Source: Verrucomicrobiota bacterium (GTDB lineage Bacteria; Verrucomicrobiota; Verrucomicrobiia; Limisphaerales; UBA1319). From it: a stretch of 64,000 nt of DNA. The translations under genes and the position numbers were made by a program. Shown piece by piece: positions 8,432 through 17,245 of this stretch. The first letter of the stretch is position 1, and every line of letters begins with the position of its first letter. The stretch spans positions 1 to 64,000 of the forward strand of contig JAKLFB010000026.1 in NCBI GenBank assembly GCA_022711435.1, in the 5' to 3' direction. The notes below the pieces were generated by a model that worked only from the letters and a program-made list of their open reading frames with translations, ran no database searches and was not told the origin of the DNA.

Positions 8432-10804
8432 CTATTGGCCGTTCCAACGGAAAGCCTTGCCCTCCGCCACGATGATGTCTTTCGTCACCCCGCCGTATCG
8501 CAGTTGGGCGGAGCCGCCCTGCAGCGCGCGCACAGTGGCCTCGACAAGTTTTCCGTCTTTCCACGCTGCGTCGACCTCGAACCCGCCGCGCGCCCGCAGC
8601 CCTTTGACGCTGCCGGTCGGCCAGGCCTTGGGCAGCGCGGGGAGGATTTCAATTTCCGGTTTCATCGTCGGGTTTTGCGCCGTGGCAACGGACCCGAGCC
8701 GGCTTTGCATCAACATCTCCGCAATGCCTGCGGCGCCGCCGAAGTTGCCGTCAATCTGGAAGGGTGGATGCGCGTCAAACATGTTCGGGTATGTCAGGCC
8801 GGGGCTGAGCAGGTGCCGCAAGATCTGGAAGGCGTGGTCGCCATCGCCGAGGTGTGTCCAGAGGCAGAGGCGCCAGGCGGTGGCCCAGCCGGTGGCCTTG
8901 TCGCCTCGCAATTCCAGCGACTTCTTGACCGCCGCTGCCAGTTCCGGCGTGTCCCGGCGATGGATGTCGCGGCCCGGGTACAGGCCGTACAGGTGCGACA
9001 CGTGGCGGTGCTGCCTTTCTCCCGCCTTCATGTCCCAATCCTCCAGCCACTCCTGCAACTGCCCCACGCTGCCGATCTGGTTGGGCGCGAGGCGGGCGCG
9101 CGCGGCGGCGAGTTGTCTGCGGAAGCCGGCATCAACCCCCAACAGTTCCGCCGCCTTGATGGTGTTGGCGAAAAGGTCGCGCAGAATTTGCTGGTCCATC
9201 GCCGGCCCGGCGCAAACCGCCGCCCCAAACGGATGCCCGTTCTCCGGCGAGATGGAGGGATTGGTCACCAGCCACCTGTGTTTCGGATCTTCCTGCAGGG
9301 TGTCGAGGAAGAACTCCGACGCGCCTTTGAGCACCGGGTAAATGCGTTTAAGCAACTCCGTGTCGGCGCTGAACTCGTAGCGGTCCCAGAGGTGCAGGCA
9401 CAGCCAGGCACCGCCGCTGGGCCACATGCCCCAATTGGGGCCGTCAATTGGCGCGGAGGCGCGCCAGATGTCCGTGTTGTGGTGCACCACCCAGCCGCGC
9501 GCACCGTACATCTTCTGCGCGGTGCGGGCGCCGGTGACCGTGAGGTCCTCGGCCATCGCGATCAACGGGGCGACGCACTCGCCGAGGTTGCCGGACTCGG
9601 CGGGCCAGTAGTTCATCTCGGTGTTGATGTTGATCGTGTATTTGCTTTGCCAAGGCGGATTCATGCTGTCATTCCAAAGGCCCTGCAGGGTGGCCGGCTG
9701 CCCGCCGGGGCGCGAGCAACTGATGAGCAGGTAGCGCCCAAATTGATAGTAAAGCGCCGCGAGCTGCGGGTCGTTGCCGTCGGCGAAGCGCCGGATGCGT
9801 TCGTCGGTCGGCAGTTGCATCGCCTCGCTTCGGCCGAGGTCCAGCGTGACGCGGCCGAACAGCGCCCGGTGCTTCTCCACGTGATCCGAGCGCAATCTGG
9901 CAAAGGACTTCTTGGCAGCGGCCGCAAGCTGTTGCGCAACGATGCTCTCAGGATCGCCGCTCACGTCATCGAACCGTTGATAGCTTGTGGCGGCAGCAAT
10001 CAGTAGAATCACATCGTTGGCGTTCGTCACCGAAATTCTTCCGTCCTCGACGGCCGCCTTCCCGCCGTTCGGGATGATTTGGACACGGGCTTGGTATTTG
10101 AGTTGGCCTCTGATGCCGCCGGCACTGCCGCCCGTGCCGCGCATGACCAGCGTGTCATGGCCCTCCGTCTCCACCGAGGCAGCCATCCGTGTCCTCATGC
10201 CAGCGGAGAAAGACAGCCTGCCCGGCTTGTCGGCTGTGAGGCGCAGGACGATCACGTTGTCTGGCGCGCTCGCAAAAACCTCCCGTGTATAGCGCACGCC
10301 CTCGCTGGTGTGGCGGACGCTGGCGGTCGCGGTTTCCAGATCCAGTTCCCGGCGGTAATTCTCGGAGTTTGTCGCGCCCGGAAACGCCAGCAACAGGTCG
10401 CCCACGGTCTGGTAGGGCATCTGGCCGAGCGGCTGGGCCATGACCTTGGCGCTGATAAGCTGGGCGGCCTCCCGGTATTTGGCCTCGTTGATCAACTTCC
10501 GGACCTCGGGCAGCGCCTCCTTGGCCTCGGGGTTCACCGGGTCGTAAGGTCCGCCGGCCCAGAGGGTGCCTTCGTTGAGCTGGAGCCGCTCCTGGCTCGT
10601 GCCACCGAACACCATCGCGCTCAAACGGCCGTTGCCGACCGGCAGCGCTTCAGTCCATCTGGATGCCGGTTTGTCATACCAGAGCAGGTTCGAAGGATCG
10701 GCGGCAGGCGCCGCCGGGATCGCGGCTGCGGCCAGAACCACCGCCAGCGCGGGCGTGATCCATTGGATTGCGGGGAGAAGGCGTTTCATTGCGACAGTGA
10801 TCAT
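8432..10804 (-). CDS. secreted GH95 alpha-L-fucosidase (or alpha-L-galactosidase)
   Basis: A 790-residue GH95 enzyme, an inverting glycosidase that releases L-fucose or L-galactose from glycans. It has a signal peptide, the N-terminal family segment LPVGNGRLSAMVFGGTSQERLQLNEGTLW and the catalytic core TLQGLWNDSMNPPWQSKYTI with NINTEMNYWPAE. It ends in the usual beta domain. Length fits the family. The start at 10804 overlaps by one base the stop of the decayed FecR/LamG gene (TAATG), so the two were once coupled; a second Met at 10789 is possible. Together with GH43 and GH51 this points to rhamnogalacturonan, arabinogalactan or xyloglucan side chains. Confidence 0.93.
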   Translation of the reverse strand: MITVAMKRLLPAIQWITPALAVVLAAAAIPAAPAADPSNLLWYDKPASRWTEALPVGNGRLSAMVFGGTSQERLQLNEGTLWAGGPYDPVNPEAKEALPEVRKLINEAKYREAAQLISAKVMAQPLGQMPYQTVGDLLLAFPGATNSENYRRELDLETATASVRHTSEGVRYTREVFASAPDNVIVLRLTADKPGRLSFSAGMRTRMAASVETEGHDTLVMRGTGGSAGGIRGQLKYQARVQIIPNGGKAAVEDGRISVTNANDVILLIAAATSYQRFDDVSGDPESIVAQQLAAAAKKSFARLRSDHVEKHRALFGRVTLDLGRSEAMQLPTDERIRRFADGNDPQLAALYYQFGRYLLISCSRPGGQPATLQGLWNDSMNPPWQSKYTININTEMNYWPAESGNLGECVAPLIAMAEDLTVTGARTAQKMYGARGWVVHHNTDIWRASAPIDGPNWGMWPSGGAWLCLHLWDRYEFSADTELLKRIYPVLKGASEFFLDTLQEDPKHRWLVTNPSISPENGHPFGAAVCAGPAMDQQILRDLFANTIKAAELLGVDAGFRRQLAAARARLAPNQIGSVGQLQEWLEDWDMKAGERQHRHVSHLYGLYPGRDIHRRDTPELAAAVKKSLELRGDKATGWATAWRLCLWTHLGDGDHAFQILRHLLSPGLTYPNMFDAHPPFQIDGNFGGAAGIAEMLMQSRLGSVATAQNPTMKPEIEILPALPKAWPTGSVKGLRARGGFEVDAAWKDGKLVEATVRALQGGSAQLRYGGVTKDIIVAEGKAFRWNGQ

Positions 10805-11209
10805 TAGTCGGGTTTGCCTTTGATGTAAAGCTCGCGGACTTCGGCGTCATTGAACGCGCGGCCGAACAGTTCAAATTCATCCAGCACCTGCTTTTCGCTC
10901 CACCGGCCCTCGGTCCGCTGGAAGCCGACAATTGAGGCATCCTGCACCAAGCGGTTTCGGAGTGGGCCTCGACCTTGCCCTTGAACACGTGGACTTCGGT
11001 CCGGCTGCGGGTGGCGTGTAGTCCCCTCCTGCGACAGCAGGCGTGTGCGAAGAAATGCCGGAGGCCATGTAATCGCCTGCAGGCCGCGCGACAACGTTGA
11101 AGTGCAATTCCGCCGGCGCTGTAGTGCGCCTTTCTGGTCAGGCCCGTCCGGCTTCAGTCCGCTCACGCGGACGAATTGCGCCGGCACGGGATTGGCCAAC
11201 TCGCACACG
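10804..11209 (-). pseudogene. decayed FecR/LamG-type surface protein
   Basis: Three pieces of one gene are readable in different frames. One is a carbohydrate-binding type segment, PYVCELANPVPAQFVRVSGL with KPDGPDQ (about 11115-11210). The next is a FecR-like segment, TEVHVFKGKVEAHSETAW (about 10945-11000). The last is a LamG ending, VLDEFELFGRAFNDAEVREL (10804-10935) with the normal stop. The gene starts abruptly at the repeat end at 11213 and needs at least two frameshifts. FecR+LamG proteins are common in Verrucomicrobia and Planctomycetes as anti-sigma or surface proteins. The coupled stop/start with GH95 suggests it once headed that operon. Confidence 0.6.
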
Positions 11210-11212
11210 TAA

Positions 11213-11248
11213 GGGTCTGTGCAAAAATTACTTCCGATTTTGGCGGGA
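11213..11248. repeat. MITE end (family of the 300-bp element), solitary copy
   Basis: The plus strand starts GGGTCTGTGCAAAAATTACT and matches, for about 36 bp, the left end of the complete element at 62943. The base triplet before it is TAA, in line with the TNA target seen at the other copies. No partner end is found nearby, so this is a truncated copy or deletion scar. It lies exactly where the FecR/LamG pseudogene loses its 5' part. The next ~265 bp, up to the GH39 start, hold no recognisable gene. Confidence 0.75.
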
Positions 11249-11516
11249 CCATTGCAGGATTGTCGCCGCAGCCAGCCTGCGATAGGATGCTGCCCTCGTG
11301 ACGGCAAGCCACCAGCCAGCCGGCGGATCCGAGGCAGATCCTGCGATTCGGCCCTCGCTGCCTGGGGCGTGCATCGGCAAACGGGACTCCATGTGGAATC
11401 GGTCGGATACTCGACGGCAAGCTCACGCTGACGCGTTACGGACCGGTGGAGCCGTCCCGATCCAAGTGAAGTCCGACAAGCGGCGCTTCGTGAACGTCCA
11501 CGTCCAATCCTGCAGG

Positions 11517-13202
11517 ATGAAATTTCAGGCTGCTTTGCATGGGGTGCTGTTGGTTCTCTTGACCTCGCTGGCGGTTCTTGCGGAGTCGTTCCCGGTGTCC
11601 ATCCGCGTCGACGCGGCGAAGTCGCAAGGAGACCTGCAGCCCATCTGGCGCTACTTTGGCGCCGATGAGCCGAACTACGCCTACATGAAGCACGGGCGGA
11701 GACTGATGAGTGAGTTGGGGGCCTTGGCGCCGGATCGGGTCTTCTTCCGTGCCCACAACCTGCTGACCTCAGGCGATGGCTCGCCCGCCCTCAAGTGGGG
11801 TTCCACCGGAGCCTACCGCGAAGACGCCACCGGGACTCCCATCTATGACTGGACAATTCTGGACCGAATCTTCGATGCCTATCGCGAGCACGGCGTTCGG
11901 CCCTACGTCCAGATCGGCTTCATGCCCAAGGACCTCTCGGTGAGACCGAATCCCTATCAGCACTCCTGGACGCCGGAGGCGGCCTACGGCCAGATCTACA
12001 CCGGCTGGGCCTATCCACCCAAGGACTATGCCAGGTGGGCCGAGCTGGTTTTCCAGTGGGCCCGGCACTGCCGGGAGCGCTACGGCCGCAGCGAGGTGGA
12101 ATCGTGGTACTGGGAAGTCTGGAACGAACCGAATATCGGTTACTGGCGCGGCACACGGGCCGAGTTCCATCAACTCCACGATTACGCCATCGACGCAGTG
12201 CGCCGCGCCCTGCCGACGGCCCGGGTGGGCGGGCCCGATGTGGCCGGCAGCGGCGGGAAGTTCATGCGCGATTTCCTCGATCACTGTCTGCGCGCAACCA
12301 ACTATGCGACCGGCAAGATCGGAACGCCGCTGGATTTCGTCTCGTTTCACGCCAAAGGCGCGCCGATCACGACCAACGGCCACGTGCGCATGGGCATCCG
12401 CCAACATCTGGCAACGATCGAAGAGGGCTTCCGCATCGTCGCTTCGTATCCGGAGCTCCAAGGCAAGCCGATCGTCATTGGCGAGTCCGACCCCGAAGGG
12501 TGCGCGGCCTGCCAAGGACCGTCGCTGGCCTACCGGAACGGCACGATGTACTCGAGTTACACGGCGGCCAGCTTCGCCCGCAAACACGATCTGGCCGAGA
12601 AGTACGGCGTCAACCTTGAGGGCGCCCTGACCTGGGCTTTCGAGTTCGAGGATCAGCCCTACTTCGCCGGCTTCCGCTCCCTGGCCAGCAACGGGATCGA
12701 CAAGCCCGTGCTCAATGTGTTCCGGATGTTCAGCCGCATGGGCCGACAGCGGGTCGCCGTCCAGAGCGATGCCGCTGTGCCGCTGGACGCCATCACGCGA
12801 CTTGGCGTGCGCGAGAAGGCCGATGTGTCGGCGCTGGCCAGCCGGGGTCCCCGCCAACTCAGCGTGCTGGTGTGGAACTACCACGATGATGACGTGCCCG
12901 GACCCGACGCGGCTGTCACGCTGACGCTGGCCGGCCTGCCATTCGTCCACGGTGAGGCGCGCTTGACGCACTTCCGCATCGACGAGGAACACAGCAACGC
13001 CTTCGCCGCCTGGCGGCGAATGGGTTCACCGCTGAACCCGAGCCCGGAGCAATATGGCGCCCTTGTTCAGGAAGGCCAACTGGCCGCGCTCCGTTCCCCG
13101 GAAACGGTGCGGTTCGAGAATGGCGCCGCTTCGCTGGCATTCATGCTGCCCCGGCAAGGTGTGTCCTTGCTCCTGCTCGAATGGGGGGCGTCACCAAAGT
13201 AA
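11517..13202 (+). CDS. secreted GH39-like glycoside hydrolase (beta-xylosidase/iduronidase type)
   Basis: A 561-residue clan GH-A enzyme beginning with a signal peptide (MKFQAALHGVLLVLLTSLAVLA). The acid/base Glu is in YWEVWNEPNIGYW and the nucleophile Glu in PIVIGESDPEG, spaced as in GH39. Segments HGVRPYVQIGFMP and DFVSFHAKG fit the barrel, and the C-terminal ~120 residues form a beta domain (LSVLVWNYHDDD). GH39 members cut beta-xylosides or alpha-L-iduronides; a pentoside role fits the neighbours. The ATG at 11517 is preferred to an in-frame ATG at 11298 because the latter adds 73 residues of low-quality sequence next to the repeat scar. Confidence 0.88.
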   Translation: MKFQAALHGVLLVLLTSLAVLAESFPVSIRVDAAKSQGDLQPIWRYFGADEPNYAYMKHGRRLMSELGALAPDRVFFRAHNLLTSGDGSPALKWGSTGAYREDATGTPIYDWTILDRIFDAYREHGVRPYVQIGFMPKDLSVRPNPYQHSWTPEAAYGQIYTGWAYPPKDYARWAELVFQWARHCRERYGRSEVESWYWEVWNEPNIGYWRGTRAEFHQLHDYAIDAVRRALPTARVGGPDVAGSGGKFMRDFLDHCLRATNYATGKIGTPLDFVSFHAKGAPITTNGHVRMGIRQHLATIEEGFRIVASYPELQGKPIVIGESDPEGCAACQGPSLAYRNGTMYSSYTAASFARKHDLAEKYGVNLEGALTWAFEFEDQPYFAGFRSLASNGIDKPVLNVFRMFSRMGRQRVAVQSDAAVPLDAITRLGVREKADVSALASRGPRQLSVLVWNYHDDDVPGPDAAVTLTLAGLPFVHGEARLTHFRIDEEHSNAFAAWRRMGSPLNPSPEQYGALVQEGQLAALRSPETVRFENGAASLAFMLPRQGVSLLLLEWGASPK

Positions 13203-13407
13203 TACGCCGTGGATGGCGTCCGCCAGGAGGGCGAGGATTTTCGACGGTTGCGACAGACCACATGAGAACCCCAATGACCCGCCGGGTGACCGAGTTCTAT
13301 GACCGACTGTGCCAATCGGCGCCCGAGCACCAGTGGATTGACGGTTTAATCGTCCGGTCGGGCGCCCTTGGTGAGATTCGATGCCGGATCACTCTCTGCG
13401 TTTTGCT

Positions 13408-14835
13408 TCATGGTCCGTCCTGCTTCATGAGTGTTCGCAGGTATGCCTGGTAATCCCGGTAGAGCCGCACGCTCGCAGGGCCGCCGGGCTGGCGGGTCAT
13501 TTCGGGCGCGCTCATCATGCCGGGGAATTGGTAATGCAGGATCTTCTCGAAGTTGGGGAAGCGGTCAAAGTCGCTGAGCAATCCGTCGATCGGACGCGGA
13601 TGCAGCTCGATCCCGTTCCGGAAGACGAAGGTCTCGAGGTCAAGCCACAGATGGCACCCGGCCTCGTCGCATAATGACTGGAGCAACGCCGCCGCCTGCT
13701 CCCCCGTGAGGTCGCCCTCGGGCATCCGGTGGAATCCGAAGGGGCCCAGGATGTCCAGATGGGGCAGCAACTGGCGATAGGACGCCTCCGCGCCCTGCAA
13801 GCCGTGCGGGTTGGTTGCCAGCAGCACTGGCTTGTCCGGGGCGTGGCGCCGGACGTGCGCGGTGAAGGCCCGGAAGAACTCGACCATCTCCCGGCGTTGG
13901 ACCTCGGGATCGCCGCGGTTCGGCGTGTAGAGGCCGCCGCATTGCTCGCCGCTGACGTACCAGCCGTAGAACGAGGGATGCTCCCCATAACGCTCCCATA
14001 ACTCGTCCGCCACCCGACGATGCCAGGCCAGCGAGTCGGGCGTGTAATCGAAGAATGCATACATGCCGACGCCGGGCATGACGTGCAGCCCCAGCTTGTC
14101 CGCCTCGTCCAGGATGGTCTCGATCGGGTCCTTGGACGCGATGGACATCCGGGCCGGATAGAGCTTCGACGGGTAGTAGGCCCGCCCCGGATACGTGTCG
14201 GGACTGAAGCTGTGCTCGGCGCGATGAACGAAATTCTGGAACATCATCGTGATCACCAGGAGGCGTTGATCGGTGGCGTGCATCGCCCGCACCATCTCGC
14301 GCCAGTTCGCATCCGTCATCCGCCCCAATTCCGCATTGAACGGTTTGCCCTCGCGCTCGCAATGGTGGTAGAGGTCCACCCAGGCGCCGCCCAACCGGCG
14401 TCCGGACTGCGCGTCGGAGGCGAGAATCTCCAGCGGCCGTTCGCACCGCAACGTCATCTCCTTGCCCCGCGCAGTCAGGATCACGCGGTGCGGACCGGCC
14501 TGCCCCTGCATCGGCCGCCGAAATCGAATTCCTGCCGCTGACTTGGCGGCCAATTGAAGCGTCGCCTGATGCACACATCGATCCGGCACTTCCGCGTCCC
14601 AATAGACGGCGACATCGAATGCCTTGGCAGCGTCGGCCTCGTTCCGCACGGCGCCGCGGATGTCGAGGGTGATGAGGTCCGTCACCGGCGATGGAGGTAT
14701 CAGCGTCAGGCTGACCGCGCCCTGGACCCTCGCGCCGGAGGACTCCTCCGCTCGGGTCCCAATCACTCCGATCTCGACAAGGATGGTCAGGGCAACGGAC
14801 ACGATGACAAGCTTTTGATGCGGCTTTGCTGGCAT
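13408..14835 (-). CDS. secreted DUF4434-type TIM-barrel protein, putative glycoside hydrolase
   Basis: A 475-residue exported protein (hydrophobic leader near residues 8-28). The first ~130 residues look like a beta domain. The second part resembles DUF4434, a barrel family thought to be glycosidases: GGAWVDLYHHCEREGKPFN, MVRAMHATDQRLLVITMMFQ, HPSFYGWYVSGEQCGGLYTP (a Glu at a plausible catalytic position), DILGPFGFHRM and LWLDLETFVF. I see no direct substrate evidence. It is convergent with the GH39 gene. The Met at 14835 is chosen since it precedes the leader directly; an ATG at 14868 is the alternative. Confidence 0.75.
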   Translation of the reverse strand: MPAKPHQKLVIVSVALTILVEIGVIGTRAEESSGARVQGAVSLTLIPPSPVTDLITLDIRGAVRNEADAAKAFDVAVYWDAEVPDRCVHQATLQLAAKSAAGIRFRRPMQGQAGPHRVILTARGKEMTLRCERPLEILASDAQSGRRLGGAWVDLYHHCEREGKPFNAELGRMTDANWREMVRAMHATDQRLLVITMMFQNFVHRAEHSFSPDTYPGRAYYPSKLYPARMSIASKDPIETILDEADKLGLHVMPGVGMYAFFDYTPDSLAWHRRVADELWERYGEHPSFYGWYVSGEQCGGLYTPNRGDPEVQRREMVEFFRAFTAHVRRHAPDKPVLLATNPHGLQGAEASYRQLLPHLDILGPFGFHRMPEGDLTGEQAAALLQSLCDEAGCHLWLDLETFVFRNGIELHPRPIDGLLSDFDRFPNFEKILHYQFPGMMSAPEMTRQPGGPASVRLYRDYQAYLRTLMKQDGP

Positions 14836-15090
14836 AGCAGTCCAATCAGAATAATGCCGAGTCTGCATCAGGCAAGGCTCCGGCCTTCAGGTCTGTGAAA
14901 AACAGCAAACGCCTTGCTGTCTGATCAGGATGCCGATACGCTTCAATCCTCAACCCGGCCGAGCCAGGACAGTTGCCCGATTGAACCATAAGTGCATATC
15001 AGCCAATGTCGGCGGGCCAGCGATCGGAATCTCGGCAGTGCGGCAGAGCCGGGCCTGGGACGTTCCGCGCGGCCGGAGCGCAATGCGCGT

Positions 15091-15204
15091 CGCAGGGGGA
15101 TACACTCCCTCCCTTGCCTGCCTGCGCCGCCGCGGCAGGCAGGCGCCTCGCATCGGGCCCGGCGGCGCTCCCGCCAAAATCGGAAGTAATTTTTGCACAG
15201 ACCC
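15091..15204 (-). repeat. 114-bp copy of the MITE left part, inverted
   Basis: Read on the minus strand from 15204 this is base for base the same as 62943-63056, with one difference in the palindromic core. It includes the GGGTCTGTGCAAAAAT end and a GCCTGCCTGCCG / GCAGGCAGGC hairpin. The triplet outside the end is TTA, as at 62940. The right part of the element is missing and sequences diverge from 15090 on. The stretch 14836-15090 holds nothing I can identify. Confidence 0.85.
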
Positions 15205-15379
15205 TAAATCGCTTTGTTGTCGCCGTGCTGGTCAGCTTGGGTATGTGCGCTTGATCCTTTGCGGTCAGGCCGCACTCCAGCTGGGATTCACCGATCCACC
15301 GCCCGAGATCGGCCGGTCGAAAGACGTCGACGGTATTGTGCTGCCGGCCGATTGGGAGCTTTTCATAGCGGGCATGATG

Positions 15380-15532
15380 CGACCACACATGGGTGCTTTC
15401 CTCGGCGACTTCCGCCATCCAGACCGCATCGCACGCCGGGTCGAAACCGTCGAACGCGGCCGAGTCGCGGTTCAGCTGGTCGCCGAGCACCAGCACCAGG
15501 CGACGCGGGCAGGCTTGGGCATGAAAGTTCAT
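15380..15532 (-). pseudogene. N-terminal fragment of a cryptochrome/photolyase-related protein
   Basis: The frame from ATG 15532 reads RRLVLVLGDQLNRDSAAFDG, then AVWMAEVAEESTHVWSHHAR. This is the opening of photolyase-related proteins: a Rossmann-like strand followed by 'LGDQL', and a 'V-W-S-H' segment at the end of the second strand/helix. About 50 residues out of roughly 500 survive. From about 15380 to 15205 the frame stays open but no longer resembles the family, and then enters the MITE end. It follows the epimerase/DUF2867 gene, a pairing I recall from other genomes. Confidence 0.6.
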
Positions 15533-15606
15533 GCGGGTTGTCGCACGTCGCGCGCATCTGTTTCGAGTTGAGGTTCTCACGTGCCCGGTGCGGAATTCGC
15601 GGGCAT

Positions 15607-17238
15607 TCATTCGCTTCTCTCTGCGGCCCGGGCAAGGCCGCCCAGCATCCCGGCGAAAACGAGTTGGTGCAGGGGCCACACGCCATACCAGTAGGCCAAT
15701 CCCCACAAGCCGACCGGATCGAAGGTCGCCGTCTGGGTCAGGCGGGCGTGCTCACCGTCGGGGCGCACTTCGAAGTCGAGCCAGGCGCGGCCGGGCAGCT
15801 TCATCTCGGCTTGGAGCCTGAGTCGCCGATCCGGCTCGATCGCCTCGACGCGCCAGCAGTCCACAACATCGCCCACATGCAAGCGGGCCGGGTCGCGGCG
15901 ACCGCGCCGCATGCCGACGCCGCCGGCGAGAAGGTCGAGCCAGCCGCGCGCTGCCCAAAGCCAGTTCGCGTAGTGCCAGCCGGCCTCGCCGCCGATCCGT
16001 TCCACCATGGCGAACACGCGCGGCACAGCGGCCGATACGCGCAGGGAGCGCGAGTCCACCAGGCGATTGCCAAAGCGCGTGCCGCCCCATTGACGGGGCG
16101 CGCCGGCTGAGGAAAGGGCGTCGGACCAGCGTGTTTGAGCGAGCTGGGAATCCTCGTTGCGCAGTGCCCCCGCGATGGCCTCGAGCGTCGGAATCGGGCG
16201 GATGGAAAACGTTGTGGCCGCGCCGCTGTCGCGCACGACGGTCGGATGCCGGATGCTATCGATTAGTTTGCGACCCACGCGCGCGAACAGGGGTGTGACA
16301 AGCCCCAGCCACAAGCTCGACAGCCGCGGCGTCAGAAAAGGCACAGGAATCATCAAGCGCCGCAAGCCGCGCTGGCGGGCGTATTCGCGCATGAGGTCGC
16401 CATAGGAGACACGATCCGGGCCGCCAATTTCGAAGATCGCGTGGCCGGCCGTCTTCAAGGTGAGCGCCTCGCGCAGGTAAGCGAGCACATCGCCGATGGC
16501 GATCGGTTGGGCGGCGACGTTGACCCAGCGCGGCGTGAGCATGACCGGCAGGCGCTCGACGAGTGCGCGGATCATTTCAAAGGACAGACTGCCCGAGCCG
16601 ATGATGATTGAGGCGCGGAATTCGATCACCGGCACGCCGTGCGCGCGCAAGCGCTCGCCCACTTCGTGGCGGCTGCGCAAGTGCGCCGAAAGCTCCGGGC
16701 CATCCTCGCCCAATCCGCCGAGGTAGATGATGCGTTGAACACCCGCGGCGCGCGCGACGGCGGAGAAATTGTCCGCGGCGAGCCGGTCTTGCGCCTCGAA
16801 GTCGCCGGTCGCGCTCATCGAATGAACCAGGTAAAAAGCGGCCTGCGCGCCGGACATGGCGGACGAGAGGGACGCCGCATCGAGCAGGTCGCCGGCAACG
16901 ACTTCGACGCCCGCCGGCACGCGCGAGAGCAGATGGTCCGGCTTCCGCGCCAAACACCGCACACGCCAGCCGGCTTCGAGCAGCTTCGGCAACAAGCGTC
17001 CGCCCACGTATCCGGTGGCGCCGGTGAGGAGGACGAGGTTGGAAGAATCGGGGACCTGATTCAACTCAGCCTGATCGCACGCGGCCTCGCGGCCGTCGTG
17101 ATCGAACCAGAGCGGATCAATCGTGCCATAGTTGCCGAACCGCTCGCGCAGCGGGCCTTTCATCCGGCCAAGGAACGCGTCGTGGCGGTCGGTGCGGAAA
17201 TCGGGATCGTGCCAGTCCATCGAATACCGGCCGAGCAT
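15607..17238 (-). CDS. NAD(P)-binding epimerase with DUF2867 domain, fused to a GH29 fragment
   Basis: From ATG 17238, 543 residues. Residues 1-55 (RYSMDWHDPDFRTDRHDAFL... GNYGTIDPLWFDHDGR) look like the catalytic-strand region of a GH29 alpha-L-fucosidase, whose nucleophile lies in 'WFD'. From about residue 64 the protein is an extended SDR with LTGATGYVGGR (72-82), AFYLVHSM and IIYLGGLGEDG. The last ~150 residues are a DUF2867 domain (QWGGTRFGNRLVDSRSLRV... to the end). Such proteins usually begin just before the glycine motif, so the GH29 piece is foreign. A TTG at MNQVPDSSNLV could serve as the native start. The start lies 7 bp past the stop of the large gene upstream. The enzyme's substrate is unknown. 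Confidence 0.75.
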   Translation of the reverse strand: MLGRYSMDWHDPDFRTDRHDAFLGRMKGPLRERFGNYGTIDPLWFDHDGREAACDQAELNQVPDSSNLVLLTGATGYVGGRLLPKLLEAGWRVRCLARKPDHLLSRVPAGVEVVAGDLLDAASLSSAMSGAQAAFYLVHSMSATGDFEAQDRLAADNFSAVARAAGVQRIIYLGGLGEDGPELSAHLRSRHEVGERLRAHGVPVIEFRASIIIGSGSLSFEMIRALVERLPVMLTPRWVNVAAQPIAIGDVLAYLREALTLKTAGHAIFEIGGPDRVSYGDLMREYARQRGLRRLMIPVPFLTPRLSSLWLGLVTPLFARVGRKLIDSIRHPTVVRDSGAATTFSIRPIPTLEAIAGALRNEDSQLAQTRWSDALSSAGAPRQWGGTRFGNRLVDSRSLRVSAAVPRVFAMVERIGGEAGWHYANWLWAARGWLDLLAGGVGMRRGRRDPARLHVGDVVDCWRVEAIEPDRRLRLQAEMKLPGRAWLDFEVRPDGEHARLTQTATFDPVGLWGLAYWYGVWPLHQLVFAGMLGGLARAAERSE

Positions 17239-17245
17239 CGCTCGT

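Noticed and set aside
13203..13407. Intergenic gap between the convergent GH39 and DUF4434 genes
   Set aside because: I looked for a bidirectional terminator and a small gene; no stem with a U-tract and no supported frame was found.
15205..15380. Open minus-strand frame YEKLPIGRQHNTVDVFRPAD and following residues
   Set aside because: It looks protein-like but I cannot assign it to the photolyase family or any other; listed neither as gene nor as part of the fragment.
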